From contig NZ_AJWX01000017.1 in assembly GCF_000263855.1 (NCBI RefSeq), positions 1-64,000 on the forward strand: a stretch of DNA of 64,000 nt. Direction: 5' to 3'. Source of the stretch: Pseudomonas sp. M47T1 (GTDB taxonomy: Bacteria; Pseudomonadota; Gammaproteobacteria; Pseudomonadales; Pseudomonadaceae). Every line of letters begins with the position of its first letter. The stretch's first letter is position 1. The position numbers were made by a program, and so were the translations under genes. Positions 49,551 to 58,375 of the stretch are shown one piece after another. The notes beneath the pieces were generated by a model. That model saw only the letters and a program-made list of their open reading frames with translations. It had not been told where the DNA came from and searched no databases.

Positions 49551-50333
49551 ATGCAAACCGACTCCAGCCTTACCCTCGCAACCGTCACCCGCTACCACCT
49601 GTGCTGGAAGCACCGCGACCTGGACGGCGTCATGGCGCTGTACCATCCGGACATCCAGTACCACGACTTCTTCCAGCACCGCACCCTGGCCCTGGGCGAG
49701 CTGCGTGACTACGTACAATCGAGCCTGCCGCGCAACGCCGATGAGGCGCTGGAGCACAGCGACCGCATTCGCGTGGACGGCGACACCGCCTTCATCCAGT
49801 ACACCCTGACCCTGCGGGGCGCCGCCGACCTGGTGTCGTTTCGCGCCAGCGAAGCCATCACCGTGCGTGACGGGCTGATCTGGCGAGTCAACGAATACGC
49901 CACCCTGGTGCGCGAAGCCGTTACCGACACCCCGCGCCCGGCCACCGCACGCCTGGGCCTGTCCCCCCGGCAACTGGGGTTGATGGCCGAAGACCTGCAG
50001 CAGTATTTCCACCGCCAGCAACCCTACCTGAACCCCGAACTGGACTTGCAGGAAGTGGCCCGCGCCTGTGGCTACAGCCGCAACCAGATGTCCTACCTGC
50101 TCAACCAGGTGCTGGGGCAACGCTTCTACCCCTACGTCAACCAGGCACGCCTGCGGCATTTGCTGCGCGCCCTGGAAAGCACCCCTGAAGCGCGCATCGA
50201 CGAACTGGCATTCGCCGCCGGCTTCAATTCGCTGTCGGCGTTCTACAAGTGCTTCCGCCAGCACACCGGCCTGTCGCCCACCGCTTATGTGAAACAGCTT
50301 TCTTCGCGGACACGCACACACGACACAGCCTGA
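49551..50333 (+). CDS. AraC-family regulator fused to an N-terminal SnoaL-like domain
   Basis: A 260-residue regulator. Residues about 1-120 look like an NTF2/SnoaL-type cone (YHLCWKHRDLDGVMALYHPDIQYHDFF, GDTAFIQYTLTLRG, ITVRDGLIWRVNEYA), a fold that binds small molecules. Residues about 150-250 are an AraC double helix-turn-helix (LDLQEVARACGYSRNQMSYLLNQ, IDELAFAAGFNSLSAFYKCFRQHTGLSPTAY). The usual AraC ligand domain is a cupin, so this pairing is uncommon. CGGAG precedes the ATG. It lies 47 bases upstream of a FAD oxidase gene and probably regulates it or the polyamine-binding gene beyond. Confidence 0.85.
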   Translation: MQTDSSLTLATVTRYHLCWKHRDLDGVMALYHPDIQYHDFFQHRTLALGELRDYVQSSLPRNADEALEHSDRIRVDGDTAFIQYTLTLRGAADLVSFRASEAITVRDGLIWRVNEYATLVREAVTDTPRPATARLGLSPRQLGLMAEDLQQYFHRQQPYLNPELDLQEVARACGYSRNQMSYLLNQVLGQRFYPYVNQARLRHLLRALESTPEARIDELAFAAGFNSLSAFYKCFRQHTGLSPTAYVKQLSSRTRTHDTA

Positions 50334-50380
50334 ATTTACCCACTACGATTGAGCTATCGAACATCGACTGGAGTGACGGC

Positions 50381-51787
50381 ATGACGGCGTGGCGCAACAT
50401 CAGCCTGTGGATGGACCAGCTTGATGAACCCTTGAAGGCGCGTGCCGCGCTGGAGCATGACCTGGACGTCGACGTGGCCATCATCGGCGCCGGGTACACG
50501 GGCTTGTGGACCGCCTATTACCTCAAGCTGCAGGCGCCCACCCTGAATATCGCCATTCTCGAAGCACAGACCGCCGGCTTCGGCGCCTCAGGGCGCAATG
50601 GCGGCTGGTTGATGGGCAATCTGCTCAACGACGACCGCCTGCTGGCCAAACTGCCCGCCGAACAGCGACGTGCCTCGTTCGACCTGCTGCACGGCATCCC
50701 CGATGAAGTGGGCCAGGTCATTGCCTTCGAAGGCATCGACTGCGACTACCGCAAGGGCGGCGCGCTGTATTGCGCGGCCCGCTACCCGGAACAGGAAGCC
50801 AGCCAGCGCGACTACTTGCGCCACCTGCACAGCCTGGGCCTGACCCATCAGGATTACCGCTGGCTAAGCGCCGCCGAACTCAGCGAACAGCTGCGCATTG
50901 CCCGCCCCTACGGGGGTATCTTCACGCCGCATGTGGCCACCCTCCAACCCGCGCGCCTGGTACGTGGCCTGGCGCGCACCGTGGAGCGCATGGGCGTTCG
51001 CCTGTACGAAAACAGCCCGGTCACCCACTGGCAACCGCGCCAAGTGCGCACCGCCAAGGCCACGGTGCGCAGCCACTGGGTGGTGCCGGCCGTCGAAGGC
51101 TACGGCGTCAGCCTGCCACCGCTGGGGCGCTATCACCTGCCGGTGCAAAGCTTGCTGATTGCCACCGAACCGCTGACCTGCGCCCAGTGGCAGAGCATCG
51201 GCCTGGAGCATGGCCAGGCGTTCAGCGAGGCCAGCCGCCAGGTCACCTACGGCCAGCGCAGCGCCGACAACCGCCTGGTGTTCGGCGCCCGCGGCGGGTA
51301 TCAGTTTGGCGGGCGGCTGCGCCAGGATTTCAACCTGACCGACAGCGAGATCGGCCTGCGCCGCTACCTGTTCGGCGAACTGTTCCCGCAGCTCAAGGAC
51401 GTGCGCATCAGCCACGCCTGGGGCGGCAACCTGGGCATGGCGCGGCGCTTCCACCCACACATGCTCTGCGACCACCAGAGCGGCCTGGCCCTGTCTGGCG
51501 GCTACGGCGGCGAGGGCGTCGGCGCCAGCAACCTGGGGGGCCGCACCCTGGCCGCACTCATCTTGCAACAACCCAACGAACTGGTACGCCAACCGTGGGT
51601 CAGGCAACAGGGTGGGCTGGCCAACCTCAGCACCTGGGAACCCGAACCCTGCCGCTGGCTGGGTTACAACGCCATCATCAAGAGCTTCGTGCACGAAGAC
51701 CAGACCCTGGCCAACCCCGGCGCGGCACCGTGGCGCCGGCGGCTGGCCAGCCAACTGGCGAATGCCATGGAAAGCCTGATGCGCTGA
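50381..51787 (+). CDS. FAD-dependent amine/amino acid oxidase (DAO family, PuuB-like)
   Basis: A 468-residue flavoenzyme. The FAD dinucleotide motif VAIIGAGYTGLWTAYYL is near residue 30, followed by GFGASGRNGGWLMG, the pattern of gamma-glutamylputrescine oxidase (PuuB/PauB) and related DAO enzymes. The C-terminal FAD-contacting segment is SGGYGGEGVGASNLGGRTLA. Members oxidise the amine of glutamylated polyamines or similar substrates. The following gene encodes a polyamine-type binding protein, which supports an amine substrate; the exact one is unknown. Confidence 0.85.
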   Translation: MTAWRNISLWMDQLDEPLKARAALEHDLDVDVAIIGAGYTGLWTAYYLKLQAPTLNIAILEAQTAGFGASGRNGGWLMGNLLNDDRLLAKLPAEQRRASFDLLHGIPDEVGQVIAFEGIDCDYRKGGALYCAARYPEQEASQRDYLRHLHSLGLTHQDYRWLSAAELSEQLRIARPYGGIFTPHVATLQPARLVRGLARTVERMGVRLYENSPVTHWQPRQVRTAKATVRSHWVVPAVEGYGVSLPPLGRYHLPVQSLLIATEPLTCAQWQSIGLEHGQAFSEASRQVTYGQRSADNRLVFGARGGYQFGGRLRQDFNLTDSEIGLRRYLFGELFPQLKDVRISHAWGGNLGMARRFHPHMLCDHQSGLALSGGYGGEGVGASNLGGRTLAALILQQPNELVRQPWVRQQGGLANLSTWEPEPCRWLGYNAIIKSFVHEDQTLANPGAAPWRRRLASQLANAMESLMR

Positions 51788-51811
51788 CCAGCGCAGCCTG
51801 GCGGCAGCGGC
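51788..51811. repeat. Copy 3 of the 24-bp intergenic repeat
   Basis: CCAGCGCAGCCTGGCGGCAG plus CGGC starts immediately after the stop codon of the FAD oxidase gene, in the same orientation as the copies at 26916 and 36584. Confidence 0.7.
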
Positions 51812-51872
51812 TGGCCCAATCGCGCCAGCGTGGCATATGCTGTAGCAGCCCTTTCATGCAAGGCTCGTCCTG

Positions 51873-52964
51873 ATGCTGCAAAAGATCATTGCTACCCTGG
51901 TGCTGGCCGCCACCGCTTGCACCGTCCAGGCCGCCGAGACGGTCAAGGTCTACAACTGGTCCGAATACATTGCTCCCGACACCCTGAAGAACTTTCAGGC
52001 GCGCACCGGCATCGTTCCCGTCTATGAGCTGTACGACAGCAATGAAGTGTTGAACGACAAGCTGATGGCCCGCAATTCCGGCTACGACGTGGTGTTCCCC
52101 TCTACCCACTTCATGGCCAGGCAGGTACAGGCCCAGGCGCTGATGGACCTGGACCGCAGCAAATTGCCCAACTGGGACAACCTCAACCCGGTGCTGCTCA
52201 AGATGCTTGAGGTGAACGACCCGGGCAATCGCCATGGTTTCCCTTATATGTGGGGCAGCACGGGCATTGGCTACAACATCGACAAGGTCAAGGCCGTGCT
52301 GGGCGACAATGCCCCGGTGGGCTCCTGGGACCTGATCTTCAAGCCCGAGAACATCAGCAAGCTGAAGGCCTGTGGCGTCGCCCTCGTCAACAGCGGGCCG
52401 GAACTGCTGCCCATCACGCTCAACTACCTGGGGCTGCCCCCTCACAGCAAGAACCCCGACGACTACAAAAAGGCCGAGGCACTGCTGATGAAGATCCGGC
52501 CTTACGTGACCTACTTCGACACCGCTCGCTATACCAACGACCTCGCCAACGGCGACGTGTGCGTGGTGGTGGGCTACAACGGCGACGTGCTGCAGGCCCA
52601 GACCACCGCCACGGCGGCGAACAAAGGCGTCAACATCGGCTACTCGGTGCCTCGCGAAGGCGCGCCACTGTGGTTCGACATGGTTGCCATGCCGGCGGAT
52701 GCGCCCAACCCAAAGGCCGGCTATGCCTTCATGAACTACCTGCTGGAGCCCAAGGTCATCGCCGGCATCAGCAACTACGTGCACTACGCCAATGGCAATG
52801 AAAAGGCCGATGCGCTGATCGACCCGGCGCTGCATGGCAACACCGTGGTGTACCCGGACGAAGACACCATGAGCCGGCTGTTTGCACTGGAGGCCATGCC
52901 GGCGGATATCGACCGCATTCGGACACAGGTATGGACCAGGGTGATGGCAGGCGAACACCTGTAG
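51873..52964 (+). CDS. Polyamine-type periplasmic binding protein (PotF/SpuD family)
   Basis: A 363-residue SBP family 1 protein with a signal peptide (ending CTVQAAE). The mature start KVYNWSEYIAPDTLKNFQARTGI is the hallmark of PotD/PotF/SpuD proteins that bind putrescine, spermidine or related amines. Other blocks are SGYDVVFPSTHFM, PYMWGSTGIGYN and VCVVVGYNGDVLQA. The usual PotF motif reads WSDYIAPDT; the Asp is replaced by Glu here, a mild change near the ligand site. No permease or ATPase is adjacent, so it is an orphan binding protein that must share a translocator or act as a sensor. Confidence 0.88.
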   Translation: MLQKIIATLVLAATACTVQAAETVKVYNWSEYIAPDTLKNFQARTGIVPVYELYDSNEVLNDKLMARNSGYDVVFPSTHFMARQVQAQALMDLDRSKLPNWDNLNPVLLKMLEVNDPGNRHGFPYMWGSTGIGYNIDKVKAVLGDNAPVGSWDLIFKPENISKLKACGVALVNSGPELLPITLNYLGLPPHSKNPDDYKKAEALLMKIRPYVTYFDTARYTNDLANGDVCVVVGYNGDVLQAQTTATAANKGVNIGYSVPREGAPLWFDMVAMPADAPNPKAGYAFMNYLLEPKVIAGISNYVHYANGNEKADALIDPALHGNTVVYPDEDTMSRLFALEAMPADIDRIRTQVWTRVMAGEHL

Positions 52965-53000
52965 CACCGGCCGCCGCACCTGTGGGCGCTTGTTGAAGCC

Positions 53001-53903
53001 CTAAAAGCTCGCTGGCGAGCCAGCTCCCACGAGTTCTTCGATGACCGCCAGGCAATACCCTACCGCCGGCGACACATCCCCCACCCGCCGGCTGAGAATG
53101 ATCGGCGAGGTAGCGTTGGCCTCCTGCAGCGGGCTGTAGCCAATGTCATCGCGATGCAGAATCTGCACCGACTCGGGCACCAAAGTGATGCCGATGCCCG
53201 CCCCCACCAGGCCAATGGCCGTTTGCAGTTCGTTGGTCCACTGCGCCACCTTGATGCTCAGGCCGTGGGCCGAGAACAGCGCCAATACGTGGTCGGCGTA
53301 ACTGGGCCGCGGGTTGCCGGGGTAGAGCACGAAGGGTTCGCGGGCCAGTTGGGCCAGCGTCGCGGTCTGCCCCAACAGCGGGTGGCCGGCAGGCAGCACG
53401 GCGATCAAGCGGTCTTCGCGCAACACGGTCTGGGTGATGGCTGCGTCGTCGATATGGATACGGCCAAACCCCACGTCGATGCGCCCGGCCTTCAAGGCTT
53501 CTACCTGCTGCACCGTGGTCATTTCCGACAGCCCCAGTTCCAGCTCGATTTCGGCATCATCACCGCGCAAGCGCCGGATCATTTCCGCCAACACGCCGTA
53601 CAGGGTCGACGGCGCGAAGCCGATACCCAGCCAGGTTTTCTTGCCCAGGCCAATGCGCCGGGTGTTTTCACACAGGGTATCGAGTTGATGCAGCAGCGCG
53701 CCGCTGTGCTCGAAGAAATAACGGCCCGCCTCGGTGAGCCGCAACGGCCGGCCGCGCTCCATCAGGCTCACCCCCAACTCCTCCTCCAACTGCTGGATCT
53801 GCCGGCTCAGCGGTGGCTGGGCGATATGCAGGCGCTCGGCGGCACGGGTGAAGTTAAGGGTTTGGGCCAGCGCCTGGAAATAGCGAAGATGCCTGAGTTC
53901 CAT
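53001..53903 (-). CDS. catR: LysR-type regulator CatR of the catechol operon
   Basis: A 300-residue LysR-type activator. The winged helix-turn-helix fills residues 1-60 (MELRHLRYFQALAQTLNFTRAAERL, IAQPPLSRQIQQLEEELG) and the effector domain follows (SALYGVLAEMIRR-like TLYGVLAEMIRRLRG, PRPSYADHVLALF). It is divergent from catB and matches CatR/CatM/BenM, which respond to cis,cis-muconate. There are two adjacent ATG codons; the second (53903) has the better spacing from AAGAGG. The last ten codons (LVGAGSPASF) are encoded by a REP element, so the native protein probably ended earlier and the tail is an acquired extension. Confidence 0.9.
   Translation of the reverse strand: MELRHLRYFQALAQTLNFTRAAERLHIAQPPLSRQIQQLEEELGVSLMERGRPLRLTEAGRYFFEHSGALLHQLDTLCENTRRIGLGKKTWLGIGFAPSTLYGVLAEMIRRLRGDDAEIELELGLSEMTTVQQVEALKAGRIDVGFGRIHIDDAAITQTVLREDRLIAVLPAGHPLLGQTATLAQLAREPFVLYPGNPRPSYADHVLALFSAHGLSIKVAQWTNELQTAIGLVGAGIGITLVPESVQILHRDDIGYSPLQEANATSPIILSRRVGDVSPAVGYCLAVIEELVGAGSPASF
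53007..53033. repeat. REP element inside the 3' end of catR
   Basis: GCTCGCTGGCGAGCCAGCTC followed by CCACGAG is one REP of the GGGAGCTGGC type; its partner-like TGTGGGCGCTTG lies just outside catR at 52981-52992. The sequence is read as the terminal codons of catR. Confidence 0.8.
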
Positions 53904-53923
53904 CATGAACCTCTTGATCGACA

Positions 53924-53938
53924 ATACCCAACAGGTAT
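53924..53938. promoter_or_regulatory. CatR operator in the catR-catB intergenic region
   Basis: ATACCCAACAGGTAT matches the ATAC-N7-GTAT dyad bound by BenM/CatM/CatR regulators and the general LysR T-N11-A box. It lies 21 bases upstream of the catR start and 87 before catB, the position of the high-affinity site that allows autoregulation and catB activation. A weaker second site would be expected nearer catB but is not clear. Confidence 0.7.
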
Positions 53939-54024
53939 CAAGCCAGACCAATTCTATATTGGATTGAAAGAAAACGCCGTATCACTATCAGGTCATACAA
54001 GAACACAACCTGACGGGTATCGAA

Positions 54025-55173
54025 ATGAGTCATCCCACGATCGAGTCTCTCGAAACGATCATTGTCGATTTGCCAACCATTCGCCCGCACAAGCTGGCCA
54101 TGCACACCATGCAGCACCAGACCCTGGTACTGCTGCGACTGCGCTGCAGCGATGGCATCGAAGGCATCGGCGAGTCCACCACTATCGGTGGCCTGAGCTA
54201 CGGCAACGAAAGCCCCGACAGCATCAAGGTGAACATCGACACGCACATCACTGCGTTGCTGATTGGCCAGGCTGCCGACAACATCAACGCGGCCATGCAG
54301 CGTATCGAGCGCAGCGTGCGCGGCAACACCTTCGCCAAATCCGGCATCGAAAGCGCACTGCTGGACGCCCAGGGCAAACGCCGGGGCCTGGCGGTCAGCG
54401 AGCTGCTGGGCGGCCGCCTGCGCGACAGCCTTCCCGTGGCCTGGACCCTGGCCAGTGGCGACACCGGCCGTGACATCGCCGAAGCAGAAAAGATGCTCGA
54501 CGTGCGCCGTCACCGCATCTTCAAACTCAAGATCGGCGCCGGTGAGGTCAGCAAGGACCTGGCCCACGTCATCGCCATCAAGCAGGCTGTGGGTGATCGC
54601 GCCAGCGTACGCGTGGACGTCAACCAGGCCTGGGATGAAGCCGTGGCCCTGCGCGCCTGCCGCATCCTGGGCGACAACGGCATCGATCTGGTGGAGCAAC
54701 CCATTCACCGCAGCAATGCCGTGGGCCTGGCACGCCTGAGTGCCAGCAGCCCGATCCCGATCATGGCTGACGAAGCCATCGAGTCGGTGGAAGATGCCTA
54801 CAACCTGGCGCGCCTGGGCGCTGGCACCATCTTCGCCCTGAAGATTGCCAAGACCGGTGGCCCGCGCGCCGCCCTGCGCGCCGCCGCCATCGCCGACGCC
54901 GCCGGTATCGGCCTGTATGGCGGCACCATGCTGGAGGGCGGCATCGGCACCTTGGCGTCGGCCCAGGCTTACATTACCCTGCCGAAAATGGCCTGGGACA
55001 CCGAGCTGTTCGGCCCGCTGTTGCTCACCGAGGACATCCTCGCCAACCCGCCGCTGTACAAGGATTTCCAGCTGCACGTGCCGAATACTCCCGGCCTGGG
55101 CCTGGAATTGGACGAAGAACGCGTGGCGTTTTTCCGCCGCGACAAGGCTACCAAAGCCTATAGCCACCGTTGA
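54025..55173 (+). CDS. catB: Muconate cycloisomerase
   Basis: A 382-residue enolase-superfamily enzyme converting cis,cis-muconate to (+)-muconolactone, second step of catechol ortho-cleavage. Catalytic positions are visible: KxK in FKLKIGAG, the metal ligands in RVDVNQAWD, LVEQPI and IMADEAIES, and Lys in FALKIAKTGG. The C-terminal MLEGGIGTLASAQAY is also typical. Length matches the P. putida enzyme (about 373-382). It is the first gene of catBCA, under CatR. Confidence 0.97.
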   Translation: MSHPTIESLETIIVDLPTIRPHKLAMHTMQHQTLVLLRLRCSDGIEGIGESTTIGGLSYGNESPDSIKVNIDTHITALLIGQAADNINAAMQRIERSVRGNTFAKSGIESALLDAQGKRRGLAVSELLGGRLRDSLPVAWTLASGDTGRDIAEAEKMLDVRRHRIFKLKIGAGEVSKDLAHVIAIKQAVGDRASVRVDVNQAWDEAVALRACRILGDNGIDLVEQPIHRSNAVGLARLSASSPIPIMADEAIESVEDAYNLARLGAGTIFALKIAKTGGPRAALRAAAIADAAGIGLYGGTMLEGGIGTLASAQAYITLPKMAWDTELFGPLLLTEDILANPPLYKDFQLHVPNTPGLGLELDEERVAFFRRDKATKAYSHR

Positions 55174-55186
55174 GGAGACGCCTGCC

Positions 55187-55477
55187 ATGCTATTCCACGT
55201 GAAGATGACCGTTAACCTGCCGCTGGACATGGACCCGGCCAAGGCCACCCGCCTGAAGGCCGATGAGAAAGAGCTGTGCCAGCGCCTGATGCAGGAAGGC
55301 AAATGGCGCCACCTGTGGCGCATTGCCGGGCTCTACGCCAATTACAGCGTGTTCGACGTGCCTAGCGTGCAGGAACTGCACGACACCCTGATGCAGTTGC
55401 CGCTGTTCCCCTACATGGCGATCGAGGTGAACGCGCTGTGCCGCCACCCCTCCTCAATCCACGAAGACGACCGCTGA
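55187..55477 (+). CDS. catC: Muconolactone delta-isomerase
   Basis: A 96-residue enzyme that isomerises muconolactone to 3-oxoadipate enol-lactone; it forms a decamer of small ferredoxin-like subunits. The start MLFHVKMTVNLPLDMDP and the end ALCRHPSSIHEDDR are characteristic, and length is exact for the family. GAGGAGA lies upstream, with 13 bases between catB and catC. Confidence 0.97.
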   Translation: MLFHVKMTVNLPLDMDPAKATRLKADEKELCQRLMQEGKWRHLWRIAGLYANYSVFDVPSVQELHDTLMQLPLFPYMAIEVNALCRHPSSIHEDDR

Positions 55478-55529
55478 GTAACCCTCGAACCGGCGTACTG
55501 ACTAATAAATATAAGATGAGGCCATAACC

Positions 55530-56459
55530 ATGACTGTCAAAATCGCGCACACCGAACCGGTACAACATTTTCTCAAGCAAGCCAGCGGCGTGTTCAACGA
55601 CGCCGGCAACCCGCGGGTCAAGACGCTGATCCACCGCATTCTCACCGACTCGGTGAAAATCATCGAAGAGTTGGACGTTACCCCCGAGGAGTTCTGGGCC
55701 GCAGTGAACTACCTCAACGTGCTGGGCGCTCGCCAGGAAGCCGGGCTGGTGGTAGCAGGCCTGGGGCTGGAACACTACCTGGACCTGCAACTGGACGCTC
55801 AGGACGAACTCGCCGGCCAACTGGGCGGCACCCCGCGTACTATTGAAGGGCCGCTGTACGTGGCCGGTGCGCCGCTGAGCAAATATGAGGCGCGCCTGGA
55901 CGACGGCACCGACCCTGGCACTGCGCTGTTCATGCAGGGCCAGGTCAAGGACGTCGACGGCAAGCCGGTGCCCGGTGCCATTGTCGACGTGTGGCAGGCC
56001 AACACCGGCGGCACCTACTCCTACTTCGACCCATCGCAATCGGAATTCAACCTGCGCCGCCGCATCGAGGCCGACAGCGAAGGCCGCTACCGTTTCCGCA
56101 GCATCGTGCCCTCGGGCTACGGCTGCCCACCGGACGGCCCCACCCAGCATCTGCTGGATCAACTGGGCCGCCACGGCCAGCGTCCGGCGCACATTCACTT
56201 TTTCATCTCGGCACCGGGCCATCGTCACCTCACCACCCAGATCAACCTGGCTGGCGACAAGTACCTGTACGACGACTTCGCCTACGCCACCCGTGACGAA
56301 CTGGTGGCCGAGATCTGCTTCAGCGATGACCCGGTGCAAGCGCAGAAACATGGCGTGAGCGGGCGGTTCGCCGAGATCGACTTCGACTTCACCCTGCAAT
56401 CCACCGAAGTGCCCAAGGCCCAACAGCGCAGCGAGCGCGTGCGCGCCCTGGAGGAGTAA
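55530..56459 (+). CDS. catA: Catechol 1,2-dioxygenase
   Basis: A 309-residue intradiol dioxygenase that opens catechol to cis,cis-muconate. The four iron ligands are present: Tyr in GGTYSYFD, Tyr in PSGYGCP, and two His in RPAHIHFF. The N-terminal helical linker that binds phospholipid and makes the dimer spans about residues 1-100. It closes the catBCA operon, 52 bases after catC. Its product is also the CatR inducer, which gives positive feedback. Confidence 0.97.
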   Translation: MTVKIAHTEPVQHFLKQASGVFNDAGNPRVKTLIHRILTDSVKIIEELDVTPEEFWAAVNYLNVLGARQEAGLVVAGLGLEHYLDLQLDAQDELAGQLGGTPRTIEGPLYVAGAPLSKYEARLDDGTDPGTALFMQGQVKDVDGKPVPGAIVDVWQANTGGTYSYFDPSQSEFNLRRRIEADSEGRYRFRSIVPSGYGCPPDGPTQHLLDQLGRHGQRPAHIHFFISAPGHRHLTTQINLAGDKYLYDDFAYATRDELVAEICFSDDPVQAQKHGVSGRFAEIDFDFTLQSTEVPKAQQRSERVRALEE

Positions 56460-56502
56460 CTTACATGTAACCCGTAGGAGCAGCGCTTGCGCGCGATGCT
56501 CG

Positions 56503-56591
56503 TGTGGGAGCGGGCTCTGCCCGCGAAGCACGCGGCGCGTTGAGTCAGGTACAGCGCGGTGTGCTTTTCGCGGGTAGAACCCGCTCCTACA
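56503..56591. repeat. REP doublet downstream of catA
   Basis: TGTGGGAGCGGGCTCTGCCC and its inverted partner TTCGCGGGTAGAACCCGCTC (to CCTACA) flank a roughly 40-base spacer. A further shorter element (GTAGGAGCAGCGCTTGCGCG) precedes it at about 56475. Together they separate the convergent catA and prfC genes. Confidence 0.8.
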
Positions 56592-56664
56592 AAAGCGCAG
56601 GGTCAGGCATGGCACCATCGCCCACAAGCGCTGTTCCTACAGGCGGGGATGCGGCGTAATGAAA

Positions 56665-56686
56665 AGGGCAGCCCGTGGGCTGCCCT
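56665..56686 (-). terminator. Rho-independent terminator of prfC
   Basis: AGGGCAGCCC GT GGGCTGCCCT is a ten-bp perfect stem starting eight bases past the prfC stop; on the minus strand it is followed by TTTTC. It may also work from the catA side. Confidence 0.75.
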
Positions 56687-56693
56687 CTTGTGC

Positions 56694-58277
56694 TTAGTGA
56701 TGCTCGCGCGTAGCGCGGAATTTCACGTCGGGCCAGCGCTCTTCCATCAGCGCGAGGTTGACTCGCGTAGGCGCCAGGTACGTCAGGTGGCCACCGCCGT
56801 CCAGCGCCAGGTTTTCCACCGCCTTGGTCTTGAATTCCTCAAGCTTCTTCTTGTCGGCACAGTCGATCCAGCGGGCCGACCACACGGTGATCGGCTCGTA
56901 GGAGCATTCCACCTTGTATTCTTCCTTCAGGCGGCTGGCTACCACGTCGAACTGCAGCACACCCACGGCGCCCAGGATGATGTCGTTGCTACGCTCTGGG
57001 AAGAACACCTGGGTGGCGCCCTCCTCGGCCAGCTGCTGCAGGCCTTGGCGCAGTTGCTTGGATTTCAGCGGGTCACGCAGGCGTACGCGGCGGAACAGTT
57101 CCGGGGCGAAGTGCGGGATACCGGTGAAGCCCAGCGCTTCACCTTCACTGAAGGTGTCGCCGATCTGGATGGTGCCGTGGTTGTGCAAGCCGATGATGTC
57201 GCCGGCAAACGCCTCTTCCAGTTGCTCACGCTCGGAGGAGAAGAACGTCAGGGCGTCGCCGATGCGCAGGTCCTTGCCGGTGCGTACGTGGCGCATTTTC
57301 ATGCCTTTCTCGTACTTGCCCGAACAGATGCGCATGAAGGCGATACGGTCGCGGTGCTTGGGGTCCATGTTCGCCTGGATCTTGAACACGAAACCGGTGA
57401 ACTTTTCTTCGACCGGCTCCACGGTACGCTCGCGGGCCACGCGGGCCAGCGGGCGAGGCGCCCAGTCCACCACGGCGTCCAGCACGTGGTCGACACCAAA
57501 GTTGCCCAGCGCCGTGCCGAAGAACACCGGCGTCATCTGGCCGTTCATGAACTCTTCCTGGTTGAAGGTGTGGCATGCGCCCTGCACCAGCTCCAGTTGG
57601 TCGATGAAACGGTCATACTCGTCACCCAGGTGCGCGCGGGCTTCATCGGAATCCAGCTTCTCGATGATTTTCACATCGGTACGCTCATGGCCGTGGCCCG
57701 GGGTGTAGACGATGATGTAGTCGCCGGCCAGGTGGTAAACACCCTTGAAGTCGCGGTAGCAACCAATCGGCCAGGTGATGGGCGCAGCCTTGATCTTCAG
57801 TACCGCTTCGATTTCGTCCAGCAGTTCGATGGGGTCGCGAATATCGCGGTCCAGCTTGTTGATGAAGCTGACGATCGGGGTATCACGCAGGCGACAGACG
57901 TCCATCAGCGCGATGGTACGCGGCTCAACGCCTTTACCGCCGTCGAGCACCATCAACGCCGAGTCCACTGCGGTCAGGGTGCGGTAGGTGTCTTCGGAGA
58001 AGTCTTCGTGACCAGGGGTGTCGAGCAGGTTGACCATGTGGTCGCGATACGGGAACTGCATGACCGAGGTGGTAATGGAGATACCGCGCTGCTTTTCCAT
58101 CTCCATCCAGTCGGACGTGGCGTGGCGGTCGGACTTGCGCGACTTCACGGTACCGGCCACGGCAATGGCCTTGCCCATCAACAAGAGTTTCTCGGTGATG
58201 GTGGTTTTACCGGCGTCCGGGTGGGAAATAATGGCGAAAGTGCGGCGTTTCGCGACTTCGGCGGCCTGTTGGGTCAT
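56694..58277 (-). CDS. prfC: Peptide chain release factor 3
   Basis: A 527-residue translational GTPase that recycles RF1/RF2 after termination. G motifs: P loop ISHPDAGKTT, switch DTPGHEDFSED, and INKLDRD. Length matches E. coli RF3 (529). The start MTQQAAEVAKRRTFAII is standard. It is a monocistronic minus-strand gene with a terminator after it. A long frame on the opposite strand is a shadow. Confidence 0.97.
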   Translation of the reverse strand: MTQQAAEVAKRRTFAIISHPDAGKTTITEKLLLMGKAIAVAGTVKSRKSDRHATSDWMEMEKQRGISITTSVMQFPYRDHMVNLLDTPGHEDFSEDTYRTLTAVDSALMVLDGGKGVEPRTIALMDVCRLRDTPIVSFINKLDRDIRDPIELLDEIEAVLKIKAAPITWPIGCYRDFKGVYHLAGDYIIVYTPGHGHERTDVKIIEKLDSDEARAHLGDEYDRFIDQLELVQGACHTFNQEEFMNGQMTPVFFGTALGNFGVDHVLDAVVDWAPRPLARVARERTVEPVEEKFTGFVFKIQANMDPKHRDRIAFMRICSGKYEKGMKMRHVRTGKDLRIGDALTFFSSEREQLEEAFAGDIIGLHNHGTIQIGDTFSEGEALGFTGIPHFAPELFRRVRLRDPLKSKQLRQGLQQLAEEGATQVFFPERSNDIILGAVGVLQFDVVASRLKEEYKVECSYEPITVWSARWIDCADKKKLEEFKTKAVENLALDGGGHLTYLAPTRVNLALMEERWPDVKFRATREHH

Positions 58278-58375
58278 GGGAAATCGCCTGCGAGGTGATT
58301 CAAAAAAGGGCGCCGATTATAGCTGAAGCGCGGGCGAGCTGGAACCATGCGTCCAACTCACCCGTCGCCGCTTCG

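Noticed and set aside
56559..58298. 579-codon plus-strand frame opposite prfC
   Set aside because: It is a shadow of the well-conserved prfC with no ribosome binding site or recognisable domain.
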